DNA of 51,431 nt from Mycolicibacterium houstonense (GTDB taxonomy: Bacteria > Actinomycetota > Actinomycetes > Mycobacteriales > Mycobacteriaceae): contig NZ_LT546207.1 of NCBI RefSeq assembly GCF_900078665.2, positions 2,210,306 to 2,261,736 on the forward strand, read 5' to 3'. The position numbers and the translations under genes were made by a program. The notes below the pieces were generated by a model. That model saw only the letters and a list, made by a program, of their open reading frames with translations. It was not told the origin of the DNA and did no database searches. How positions within the stretch are numbered: the stretch's first letter is position 1; every line of letters starts with the position of its first letter. Of this stretch, positions 26,637 through 34,657 are shown in pieces.

Positions 26637-28334
26637 TCAGGACACCCGTCGACGGACCTCACCCGAGCGGATCGCCGAGTGGAACAGCGGTCCGATGACA
26701 CCGGCGAGCTGGTCCGGGCTGGCGATGGTGGCATGTGCAGCACTGCCGAACACCCTGCGTAGGGCGTCCACGTCGGTACTGGCGCCGATGGTCAGACAGA
26801 CACAGCCGGTGCCGCGGTGCCGAGCCTCGGTCAAGGCGCGTCTGGCATCGGCGGCACCGTACGCCCGTTCATAGCCGTGGTCGTACGCGAGCCCATCCGA
26901 CAACACGACCAGCAGGCGCCGGGAGGTGCCACCCCGCTCCTCCAACACCGCCGACCCGTGCCGGATGGCCGCCCCCAGTCGCGAATATGCACCGGGCGCA
27001 AGGCTGTTCAGCCTACGGATCGCCTGCGCGTCCAGGTGGTCGTCGAACCGTTTGACCGGAACCATCGCCACCGCCGAACGGCCCTGCGAGTAGCACGCAT
27101 ACAGCGAAACCCGGTCGCCCAGGTCATGTAGCGCCACCATCAGATGGGCTGCCGCCGCGCGCTGCTGTTCGTGCACCGTGCGCCCCGCAGTGCCCGGCTC
27201 CGCGGTCGACCCGGAGACATCTAGCAGCAGCAGGACCGACAGATCCCGGCGGCGGCGCAGGCTGTCCAGGTAGACGGCCTCGTCGGGCACCGATCCGGCT
27301 CGCACCTCGACGCGCGCCTCGAGCGCGGCGTCGAGGTCGATATCGTCGCCCTGAGGCTGGCGATGGCGCCGATGCAACCCCATGCCGAGCCGTGCCAGCG
27401 GGCGCCGCACACTGATCGCATCCTCGATCCGCTGGGTCGCGTGTGCCTTGATCTTCGGTTCTGTCTCGCGGACGGTGCACCAGTCGAGCCGGTAAATCCT
27501 GCGCTCGGCGTTCCACTCCGGATACTTCACTCCGTCGGTCTTGACGTCGACGACTTCCTCCGACGACACCGTGGCCAGCGACGAAACGGCGTGGGCCCCG
27601 CGTTTCGTCGAGTCGGTACGGTGCGTCGGCGAGTCGGCACCCGGCGGTCCCCCGCCGTTGCCACCGGTCTTGCGCGTCGATGACAACAACTTCTTGAGCC
27701 ACTTACCGATGGGCCCGCCGCCACCGACCGGGCTGGAGAACAGATCGGGCTCATCGGAGTCGTCCCAGTTGTCGGGGTCGTCGTCCTCCAATTCCTCGAG
27801 CTCGCGGGCAACCTCCCGCCTCGGCACATGACCGACCGACCGTTGATCTGCCGGCTTCGCCGCCGCGCACGCCGCCAGGACTTTCCTGGCCTGGATCACC
27901 CCGAAACCCGCAGGCGGGTCTGGCAGTGGGGCGGATCCCTGCGCGATCGCCAGCGAGGTCGCAGCCGAATCGCCGAACGCACCGATTCCTCGATCCGCCA
28001 AAGCACCAAGGGATTTCGGCAGCAGGGCCTCGTTGACCAACAGTGCCCGGTGGCCCTCGACCGCCAGATAGCGCTTGGCCAGCCGCCGATTACGGAGTGC
28101 GCCCACCACATCGGGATCCAGACTGCCCGCCGCAATCAGCGATGCCTGCACGGCGACCGATTCGACCTGACGCCGCGTGGGTCCGTCGAGGTCGATGAAC
28201 AAGGTCCGACCGTCGGTCCACGGAGCGGCCCCAGGGTCGGTCGCGGTCACCCCGACCTGGCGCCCAGCGAGCGCGGACGCCAGCATGCCCAGCCCGGAGA
28301 GCCGTCCGCCGTCACCGCCACCGTCAGCAGCCAC
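26637..28334 (-). CDS. norD: VWA-domain protein, NorD/CbbO type
   Basis: 565 residues from GTG 28334 with GGAGG seven bases upstream. The N-terminal half is divergent, with an acidic stretch (LEELEDDDPDNWDDSDEPD) and a Gly-rich linker. The C-terminal VWA domain carries the MIDAS sequence DVSGSTAE (Asp372, Ser374, Ser376), then VVLSDGLAYDHGYERAYG, which is NorD-like. It is the co-chaperone of NorQ-type AAA+ proteins, linking the ATPase ring to its client. It lies 155 bases from norQ with its own upstream candidate operator, so the two may be transcribed separately. Confidence 0.82.
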   Translation of the reverse strand: MAADGGGDGGRLSGLGMLASALAGRQVGVTATDPGAAPWTDGRTLFIDLDGPTRRQVESVAVQASLIAAGSLDPDVVGALRNRRLAKRYLAVEGHRALLVNEALLPKSLGALADRGIGAFGDSAATSLAIAQGSAPLPDPPAGFGVIQARKVLAACAAAKPADQRSVGHVPRREVARELEELEDDDPDNWDDSDEPDLFSSPVGGGGPIGKWLKKLLSSTRKTGGNGGGPPGADSPTHRTDSTKRGAHAVSSLATVSSEEVVDVKTDGVKYPEWNAERRIYRLDWCTVRETEPKIKAHATQRIEDAISVRRPLARLGMGLHRRHRQPQGDDIDLDAALEARVEVRAGSVPDEAVYLDSLRRRRDLSVLLLLDVSGSTAEPGTAGRTVHEQQRAAAAHLMVALHDLGDRVSLYACYSQGRSAVAMVPVKRFDDHLDAQAIRRLNSLAPGAYSRLGAAIRHGSAVLEERGGTSRRLLVVLSDGLAYDHGYERAYGAADARRALTEARHRGTGCVCLTIGASTDVDALRRVFGSAAHATIASPDQLAGVIGPLFHSAIRSGEVRRRVS

Positions 28335-28366
28335 CCGCTTCCTCCGATTCCCACCCTGAAGCGTTG

Positions 28367-28381
28367 ACCAAATATCTGTTC
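28367..28381 (+). promoter_or_regulatory. Candidate operator, ACCAAATATTTGTTC type (norD / SDR divergent promoter)
   Basis: ACCAAATATCTGTTC matches 14 of 15 consensus bases. It lies 33 bases upstream of norD and 120 bases upstream of the divergent SDR, so one bound regulator could control both. Confidence 0.55.
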
Positions 28382-28500
28382 AACCGTAGAGTTCGGCCGG
28401 ACCGGAAGTCAATCGCACGAGGCTGAGAAGTGCGTGAGTTCGAGGCGGCACGGGGACTGTTCCCGAACGGTTCCAGAAACGAATAGGTAAGGGTTACACA

Positions 28501-29430
28501 GTGATTGACTTCAGGGGCCAGGTCGCCGTCGTGACGGGTGCCGGACGCGGACTGGGCCGGGTCTACGCGCTCGAACTGGCGAGGCGTGGCGCCGCTGTGG
28601 TGGTCAACGACCTCGGCGGCACGATGGCGGGCCGGGGTTACGACGCCGCAGTCGCCGATCAGGTCGTCGAGGAAATCACGGCCGCCGGCGGCACCGCGGT
28701 GGCGTCCTACGATTCGGTCGACAGCCCCGAGGGTGGCGAGGCGATCGTGCGTACGGCCGTCGACCGGTTCGGTCGGCTCGACGCCGTGGTCAGCAATGCG
28801 GGCATCTTCGACAGCATTCCGTTCGATGAGCTGTCGGCCGAGGACTGGCGCCGCATGCTGAGCGTCCATCTCGACGGCGGCTTCTATCTCGCGCAGCCTG
28901 CCTACCGCCTGATGAAGCGCCAAGGCTACGGCCGGTTCGTCTTCATCGCCTCGTCCGCCGGGATGTTCGGCCAGCATCTGGAGGCGCACTACGCCGCGGC
29001 CAAGGCCGGGCTGGTCGGGCTCACCAACGTGATCGCGCTCGAAGGCGCACCGCACGGGATCATGGCCAACACCGTGCTGCCCTTCGGCATCTCGCGAATG
29101 GTCACCGAAACACTGGCTGATCCGAAAGCCATGGAGGACAACGGGTTCTTCACCGCGATCCGGCCGGAGCTCGTCGCGCCGCTGGTGGTGTACCTGGCCA
29201 GCCGGGACTGCGGTTTCAGCCACCAGAACCTTTCGGCCTGCGCCGGCCGTTATGCCCGCGTGTTCGTCGGATTGGGCAAGGGCTGGATGGCGCCACCGGA
29301 CAGCGACCCGAGCGCCGACGACATCGCCGCTCATCTGTCGGACGTCACCGCGACCGATCCGTTCACGGTGCCCGGCTCGATCTACGACGAGGTGTTCGAG
29401 GTGAGCGCACGCCTGAGCGTCGCCCCGTGA
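28501..29430 (+). CDS. SDR, hydroxyacyl-CoA dehydrogenase (MFE-2/17-beta-HSD4) type
   Basis: 309 residues, GTG start. TGAGRGLGRVYALELARRGAAVVVNDLGG is the hallmark N-terminus of the multifunctional enzyme type 2 dehydrogenase group; HsdA-type enzymes of steroid degradation belong here. The active site is ASSAGMFGQHLEAHYAAAKAG (Ser, Tyr, Lys). The C-terminal extension after CAGRYARVFVGLGKGW is also MFE-2-like. Probable role: NAD-dependent oxidation of a 3-hydroxyacyl-CoA in side-chain shortening. It is divergent from norD, with the tandem TetR gene 192 bases downstream. Confidence 0.83.
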   Translation: MIDFRGQVAVVTGAGRGLGRVYALELARRGAAVVVNDLGGTMAGRGYDAAVADQVVEEITAAGGTAVASYDSVDSPEGGEAIVRTAVDRFGRLDAVVSNAGIFDSIPFDELSAEDWRRMLSVHLDGGFYLAQPAYRLMKRQGYGRFVFIASSAGMFGQHLEAHYAAAKAGLVGLTNVIALEGAPHGIMANTVLPFGISRMVTETLADPKAMEDNGFFTAIRPELVAPLVVYLASRDCGFSHQNLSACAGRYARVFVGLGKGWMAPPDSDPSADDIAAHLSDVTATDPFTVPGSIYDEVFEVSARLSVAP

Positions 29431-29554
29431 TTCGGGCGAACCGGTTGTCGTCGGTCCGCTCGGCGCCACCTCCCGCACGCCCGGGTGCCGATGCTCCCCC
29501 GCCACGTACGGCGACGCACGATCCCCAGGTCACCAGGGCTATTCTGGTAGCCTC

Positions 29555-29569
29555 ACCAAATATTGGGTC
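29555..29569 (+). promoter_or_regulatory. Candidate operator, ACCAAATATTTGTTC type (tandem TetR gene)
   Basis: ACCAAATATTGGGTC matches 13 of 15 consensus bases and lies 53 bases before the GTG start of the regulator gene. The position suits autoregulation. Confidence 0.5.
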
Positions 29570-29622
29570 AGGTCCGTGACCCGAAACGTATGACGGGAGC
29601 CGGCAATCATCGAGGAGCCGCT

Positions 29623-30942
29623 GTGGGCCGTCCCCAGGTAACGCCTGGGGAGCGCAGGACGCTCAAGCGCACCCCAGGTCGCGCAACCGACGCCGGCCCC
29701 ACAGCTGAGGATCGCACCCGCCGCACCGAGATCCTCCAGACCGCGGCATCGTTGATCGCCACGTCGGGCCTCCGCACGTCGCTGCAGGAGATCGCGGACG
29801 CGGCCGGAATCCTGCCGGGCAGCCTCTACCACCACTTCGAATCCAAAGAAGCGATCCTGGTGGAACTGCTCGAGCGGTATCACGAGGATCTCGATCGCAT
29901 CGCCGAGCAGGCGCAGAGCCGGCTGGACGGCCCCGATCCGGCGTCACCGTTCGACCGTATCGCCGAACTCGGCGCGGACATCGCGCGCTGCGCCGTCGCG
30001 CACCGGGCGGCGCTTCAGATGTCGTTCTACGAGAGCCCCAGTTCCAACCCCGAGCTCATCGCGCTGGCACAGCGTCGGCCGACAGCCACCCTCGAGGCCA
30101 TGCAGCAGACGCTGCGGGCCGCCCGCTGGAGCGGCTACCTGCGGGCCGACGTCGACCTGGCCGTGCTGGCCGACCGGATCTGCCAGTCGATGCTGCAGGT
30201 GGGCCTCGATGTCATGCGGCACAACGCCGCCCCCGAGAAGGTCGCCACCCTCCTCTGCCGAATCCTGCTGGAAGGCCTGTCCACCGGCCACCCCACCGAT
30301 GCCGACCTCGATCGCTCTCCGGCGTTCCTGGCGGCAGACGACGTGGTGCAGAGCTGGATCGCCGAACCTGGGTCCGAGGCCGACGACAAGACCACCCACA
30401 TCCGCGCGGTAGCCCGGGCCGAGTTCGGCCGGCGCGGCTACGAGGGCACGACCGTGCGGGACATCGCCTCGGCGGCCGGCATGGGCACCGGCACCGTGTA
30501 TCGGCTCATCGGCTCCAAGGACGAACTGCTCGCGGCGATCATGCAATCCTTCGGCGAGAAGATCGCGGTCGGCTGGAACGGTGTCCTGAGCTCCGAGGGC
30601 ACCGTGATCGAGAAGCTCGATGCGCTGAGTTGGATCCACACCAATGCACTGGACCAATTCGGAGACGAGTTCCGGATCCAGCTGGCCTGGATGCGTCAGT
30701 CACCGCCGGACACGCCCAACCCCGGCTGGTTGTTCACGCAGCGCGTCAAGCAGGTGAAAGCCCTTCTTGCCGAAGGGATCAAGGCAGGCGAAATCAGCAT
30801 CGACAGCCCCTCCAACGAGATTCTGGCCCGGTCAATCATCGGCGTGGGGTGGATACCGGAGAACATCCTGCGGCAGCTGGGCACGCGGGCCTCGCAGATC
30901 CACGTCCGGGACACCAGTCTGCGCGGCGTGATCGTGCACTAG
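29623..30942 (+). CDS. Tandem TetR-family regulator (two fused TetR units)
   Basis: 439 residues from GTG 29623 with GAGGAG six bases upstream. In-frame TTG 29563 and ATG 29590 lack ribosome sites. Two complete TetR-type helix-turn-helix domains are visible: one near residues 30-90 (TSLQEIADAAGILPGSLYHHFESKEAIL) and a second near residues 255-310 (TTVRDIASAAGMGTGTVYRLIGSKDELL). Each is followed by a helical ligand/dimer domain. A normal TetR protein has one unit of about 200 residues. A fused pair may act as a built-in dimer or sense two ligands. Proposed regulator of the four ACCAAATATTTGTTC-type sites. Confidence 0.87.
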   Translation: MGRPQVTPGERRTLKRTPGRATDAGPTAEDRTRRTEILQTAASLIATSGLRTSLQEIADAAGILPGSLYHHFESKEAILVELLERYHEDLDRIAEQAQSRLDGPDPASPFDRIAELGADIARCAVAHRAALQMSFYESPSSNPELIALAQRRPTATLEAMQQTLRAARWSGYLRADVDLAVLADRICQSMLQVGLDVMRHNAAPEKVATLLCRILLEGLSTGHPTDADLDRSPAFLAADDVVQSWIAEPGSEADDKTTHIRAVARAEFGRRGYEGTTVRDIASAAGMGTGTVYRLIGSKDELLAAIMQSFGEKIAVGWNGVLSSEGTVIEKLDALSWIHTNALDQFGDEFRIQLAWMRQSPPDTPNPGWLFTQRVKQVKALLAEGIKAGEISIDSPSNEILARSIIGVGWIPENILRQLGTRASQIHVRDTSLRGVIVH

Positions 30943-30984
30943 CCCCGCTTGCCTCGGCGCTGTCCGTTCCTTTCACGCCACGTC

Positions 30985-31030
30985 GTCACGCCAGAGTGGC
31001 TCTCGAACGCGAGAGCCACTCCCGCGTGAC
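30985..31030. terminator. Bidirectional terminator-like hairpin
   Basis: 21-base arms with two mismatches and an AACG loop, between converging genes (TetR end 30942, dehydrogenase end 31066). The outer part (GTCACGC...GAGTGGCTCTCG) matches the arm of the hairpin at 16493-16538, so the two are copies of one element. Confidence 0.75.
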
Positions 31031-31065
31031 AGTGCAGATTTCGGGCGCCGAAGGCGCCACGGCAC

Positions 31066-32241
31066 TCAGCGGCGAGGCAGACCGAGCACCTGGGTGGCAA
31101 TGATGTTGCGCTGAATCTCCGACGTGCCACCGGCGATGGTGCCGCCGAAGCTGCGGGCATAGCGTTCGAACCAGCTGGCGAAATAGTGGTCGAGGTTCAT
31201 GTGCTCGTACGGCCCCGTGGTGGTCGGGTGGATCAGCCCATCCGGCCCGGCCGCGGCCAGCGCATTCTCGAAAGCGTTACGCTCGGCCTCGGAACCGAAC
31301 AGCTTGAGCACCGACACCGACGCGGTGTCCGCCTCACCACGCGAGGCCTTGGCCAGCGCCGCGGATCCCATGGCGCGCAAGGCCTGGTAGTCCATGATCG
31401 TGGTGGCGTACTGGTCACGCTCCAACTCGGTGCGCGGATGGAAGTCGGCCAGCATGTTGTCGATTCGGTCCGCGAAACCCAGCCACATCATCGTGCGCTC
31501 GTGCCCGAGTGAACCGTTGGCCACCCCCCAGCCACCGTTGAGCGGGCCGACCAGGTTCTCGGCGGGCACCCGCGCGTCGGTGAAGAAAACCTCGTTGAAG
31601 TCGAGGTTCTCCTCGCCGGTCATGTCGGCGAACGGCCGGCACACCACACCGGGGGTGTCGGTCGGGATGATCAGGACGCTGATTCCTTTGTGTTTCGGCG
31701 CATCCGGGTCGGTACGTACGAAGGTCAGCAGCCAATCAGCGTCGTGCGCCCCCGAGGTCCAGACCTTCTGTCCGTTGACCACGAACTGGTCGCCATCGAG
31801 AACAGCGCGGGTCCGTAGTGAAGCCAGATCGGATCCCGCACTCGGCTCGCTCATGCCCAGCGACGCAGTCTTCTCGCCACGCAGCACCGGCACGGCCCAC
31901 CGCTGCTTCTGCTCGTCGGAACCGAACGTAAGCAGCGATGCCGCAATGATATTGACGCCCTGCGGGTTGAAACTGTGGTAGATCCGGCGCCGGCACAGTT
32001 CGTCGAGGTGGACGAAGGTCTGGACCACCGTGGCGTTGCGGCCACCGAACTCGGGCGGCTGAGCCGGCAGCAGCCAGCCATTGTCGAACAGCAAGCGCTG
32101 CCAGTCGCGAGCCCACTGCGGCATATGCGAAACCGAACGCGGACGCTCGAGTGTCTGGGCTTCCGACGGGAGATTGGCATCGAGGAACGCGGAGAACTCG
32201 GCCCGGAACTCCTCGACGTCGGAATCGTATGTCAGCTGCAT
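31066..32241 (-). CDS. Acyl-CoA dehydrogenase subunit (FadE)
   Basis: 391 residues from ATG 32241 (AGGGGA upstream), one base after the partner gene. MSEPSAGSDLASL and QKVWTSGAHDADW form the FAD-binding beta-domain, and GGTIAGGTSEIQRNIIATQVLG the C-terminal cofactor segment. The usual catalytic Glu before G-T-S is replaced by Gly, so the base must lie elsewhere or in the partner. Mycobacterial steroid FadE pairs are alpha2-beta2 heterotetramers (established), and this gene plus the one at 32243 has that arrangement. It likely desaturates a bulky acyl-CoA. Confidence 0.86.
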   Translation of the reverse strand: MQLTYDSDVEEFRAEFSAFLDANLPSEAQTLERPRSVSHMPQWARDWQRLLFDNGWLLPAQPPEFGGRNATVVQTFVHLDELCRRRIYHSFNPQGVNIIAASLLTFGSDEQKQRWAVPVLRGEKTASLGMSEPSAGSDLASLRTRAVLDGDQFVVNGQKVWTSGAHDADWLLTFVRTDPDAPKHKGISVLIIPTDTPGVVCRPFADMTGEENLDFNEVFFTDARVPAENLVGPLNGGWGVANGSLGHERTMMWLGFADRIDNMLADFHPRTELERDQYATTIMDYQALRAMGSAALAKASRGEADTASVSVLKLFGSEAERNAFENALAAAGPDGLIHPTTTGPYEHMNLDHYFASWFERYARSFGGTIAGGTSEIQRNIIATQVLGLPRR

Positions 32242-32242
32242 G

Positions 32243-33244
32243 TCACAGTCCCCTGTAGGTCGTGCGGTACTCGGCGGCGATCGTCGCGCGATGCTCGGCG
32301 GCGCCGCCCAGCAGCAGCTCACCGGCCTTCGCGCGCTTCAACGCGAACTGCACGTCGTTCTCCCAGGTGAACCCCATCGCGCCGAACAGCTGCAGGCCGT
32401 GGCGGAACACGATCGCCTGGCATTCGCCCGCAGATGCCTTGGCCATCGCCGACGCCAGCCGCCGGCGCGGGTCGTCAGCGGCGATGGTCAGCGCAGCGAA
32501 ATACGCTAGCGCCCGGGCTCTTTCGATGGCGACGTGCATGTCGACGGCCTTGTGCTGCACGGCCTGGAACGATCCGATGGCCACCCCGAACTGCTGGCGC
32601 TGTTTGACGTGTTCGAGCGCCAGGTCCAGGACTCGCTGGCAGGCACCGACCATCGTGATAGCCATTCCGGTCAGCGCCAGGTGGCGCGCCTTCTCGGTGT
32701 CGACGTGAATACGGTCCGTGTCGTCGACATGCACGTTGTGGAACGACACCTCGGCGACGTGGAGCACCGGATCGAAGATCGGGCTGCGCTTGACGGCAAC
32801 CTTGGTCGCGTCGACGAGGAACACGCCGCCGTCGGTCACCACGGCCAGGTTCTGGGCCCGGTCGCCGTCGAGGACGTGATGGGCGGTTCCGGTCAGCACC
32901 CAGCCGGTGGCATCCCGGGTGGCGGTCACACCGCCGTACACCGCAGTGCCGGCCTTGGCCGGGTCGAACCGGTCCCCGGCCAGCGGCGCGTACTGCGTCA
33001 TGGTCGCCAGGTACGGCGTCAGGTCCGTAGCCCGGCCGAGTTCCTCGAGCACGATCGCGAGCTCCACCGCATTCGGCTCGGTGAGTTCGGTCCAGCCCTG
33101 GTCGATATAGCTCTGCCAGAGCGGTGCCGGATCGACACCCTGCTCGGCCACCTCTCGGACCAGCGTGGCCGGGCACTGTTTGGTCACCGCGTCGCGCACG
33201 GTGTCCTGCCATAGTCGCTGATCGGCATCGAATTCGAGTAGCAC
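32243..33244 (-). CDS. Acyl-CoA dehydrogenase partner subunit (short FadE)
   Basis: 333 residues from GTG 33244 with AGGAGG seven bases upstream; a longer frame to 33289 lacks a ribosome site. It lacks much of the middle beta-domain signature but has QRQQFGVAIGSFQAVQHKAVDMHVAIERA and QLFGAMGFTWENDVQFALKRAK, typical of the smaller subunit of heteromeric mycobacterial acyl-CoA dehydrogenases. It is directly followed by the larger subunit. A perfect GAGAAT-AGC-ATTCTC palindrome lies 35 bases upstream. Confidence 0.84.
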   Translation of the reverse strand: MLLEFDADQRLWQDTVRDAVTKQCPATLVREVAEQGVDPAPLWQSYIDQGWTELTEPNAVELAIVLEELGRATDLTPYLATMTQYAPLAGDRFDPAKAGTAVYGGVTATRDATGWVLTGTAHHVLDGDRAQNLAVVTDGGVFLVDATKVAVKRSPIFDPVLHVAEVSFHNVHVDDTDRIHVDTEKARHLALTGMAITMVGACQRVLDLALEHVKQRQQFGVAIGSFQAVQHKAVDMHVAIERARALAYFAALTIAADDPRRRLASAMAKASAGECQAIVFRHGLQLFGAMGFTWENDVQFALKRAKAGELLLGGAAEHRATIAAEYRTTYRGL

Positions 33245-33278
33245 CCCGCCGCCTCCTGCTGCATGTCGTAACCGAAGT

Positions 33279-33293
33279 GAGAATAGCATTCTC
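33279..33293. promoter_or_regulatory. Perfect operator candidate GAGAAT-AGC-ATTCTC
   Basis: Six-base arms are perfectly inverted around a three-base centre, 35 bases upstream of the acyl-CoA dehydrogenase pair. Best copy of a motif found in four promoter regions of this window. Proposed target of the TetR protein at 48034. Confidence 0.6.
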
Positions 33294-33401
33294 TTTTGGT
33301 GGTTCGTCCTTCTCCTGCAGCAAGTAGCGATTCTCTCGGGCGCTCCGCTAAGCGAATGACCAGCACCGGCGCTTACCTGCGAGGAAAGGTTGAGATGCTC
33401 T

Positions 33402-33416
33402 GAGAACTATGTTCTT
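33402..33416. promoter_or_regulatory. Operator candidate GAGAAC-TAT-GTTCTT
   Basis: One mismatch from a perfect palindrome. It overlaps the proposed -35 element of the plus-strand amidohydrolase promoter, a position that would block RNA polymerase. Confidence 0.55.
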
Positions 33417-33442
33417 GCCATAGAAGAATATGGATCTAGACT
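33415..33442 (+). promoter_or_regulatory. Candidate promoter for the amidohydrolase operon
   Basis: TTGCCA (33415-33420) and TAGACT (33437-33442) are separated by 16 bases and resemble a SigA-type -35/-10 pair. They lie 80 bases before the TTG start at 33522. Confidence 0.4.
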
Positions 33443-33521
33443 GACTGTAGGGTCCGGCGTAGGAAGCGCGCCGTCAACAGTGCGCGCCCCGCTCTGCCGG
33501 ACGAACATCGGAGGACAGGTC

Positions 33522-34637
33522 TTGGCCATAGAGCAATCTGACGGGACGCGCGTTCCCGTCATTGACGCGAGCGTGCACGTCTTCTTCGGCTCGAACAAAG
33601 ACCTGCGGCAGAACTTCTTGAAGGAACCGTTCGCCAGCCGCGGCTTCCCCGACTACGAGATGAACTGGTATGGCGCACCGGGTGGTGAGTACGCAAAGGG
33701 CACAAAGGGGCCCGACCGCCAGTACCCCGGCTCCGATCCCGACGTCGCCGCGCAACACTTGTTCGCCGATCGGGGCGTCGACGTCGCGATCCTGCATCCG
33801 ATGACCCGCGGCATCATGCCGGATCGTCACCTCGGGACCGCGATCGCCGCCGCGCACAACGCGATGATGGTGACCCGGTGGCTCGAGCACGACGCACACG
33901 GCGAGCGGTTCCGCGGCACCATCCGGGTCAACCCGGACGACATCGTCGGCGCCCTGCGCGAGATCGACAAGTACAAGGACCACCCGCGCGTGGTGCAGAT
34001 CGGCATCCCGATGCAGTCGCGCGAACTCTATGGCAAGCCCCAGTTCTGGCCCTTGTGGGAAGCTGCGGCCGAAGCCGGCCTGCCGGTGGCCGTTCACATC
34101 GAAGGCGGGGCGGGCATCCAGTTCGCGCCGACGCCGTCGGGCAAGACCCGGACGTATGAGCAGTACCTGGGGTTCATGGCGCTCAACTACATCTATCACC
34201 TGATGAACATGATCGCCGAGGGCGTGTTCGAACGGACACCGAGCCTGAAGTTCGTCTGGGCCGACGGCGCCGCCGATCTGCTGACGCCGTTCATGTGGCG
34301 GATGGATTGCTTCGGCCGCCCCCATCTCGAGCAGACGCCGTGGGCACCCAAGATGCCCAGCGATTATCTACCCGGCCACGTGTACTTCGTCCAGGGCGCG
34401 CTCGACGGCCCCGGTGACACCGAATTCGCCGGCGAATGGATGAGCTTCACCGGCAAGGAAGACATGGTGATGTTCGGCTCCAGCTATCCGCACTGGCAGC
34501 TGAACGAGCCGGCGGTCCCCGGCGCGTTCAGCACCGAGCAGCGCGACAAGTTGTTGTGGCGCAACGCCGCCGAGCTGTACGGCCTGCAGGAGCTGTTCAC
34601 GAACTCCGGTTCCACGTCCGCGGTTGCGGCACAGTAG
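33522..34637 (+). CDS. Amidohydrolase family 2 protein
   Basis: 371 residues from TTG 33522, chosen because GGAGG lies seven bases upstream; an in-frame ATG at 33390 has no ribosome site and would include the promoter and operator. VIDASVHVFFGS replaces the usual DxHxH metal motif of this TIM-barrel family. VAVHIEGGAG, the WADGAADLLTPFMWRMD segment and MFGSSYPHWQ (metal Asp replaced by Ser-Ser-Tyr) are at the other metal-site positions. ACMSD-type relatives decarboxylate or hydrate; some mycobacterial members lack a full metal site. First gene of a series with a second amidohydrolase, Rieske ferredoxin and hydrolase. Confidence 0.8.
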   Translation: MAIEQSDGTRVPVIDASVHVFFGSNKDLRQNFLKEPFASRGFPDYEMNWYGAPGGEYAKGTKGPDRQYPGSDPDVAAQHLFADRGVDVAILHPMTRGIMPDRHLGTAIAAAHNAMMVTRWLEHDAHGERFRGTIRVNPDDIVGALREIDKYKDHPRVVQIGIPMQSRELYGKPQFWPLWEAAAEAGLPVAVHIEGGAGIQFAPTPSGKTRTYEQYLGFMALNYIYHLMNMIAEGVFERTPSLKFVWADGAADLLTPFMWRMDCFGRPHLEQTPWAPKMPSDYLPGHVYFVQGALDGPGDTEFAGEWMSFTGKEDMVMFGSSYPHWQLNEPAVPGAFSTEQRDKLLWRNAAELYGLQELFTNSGSTSAVAAQ

Positions 34638-34657
34638 AGGCACGCGAGGGAGACCTG

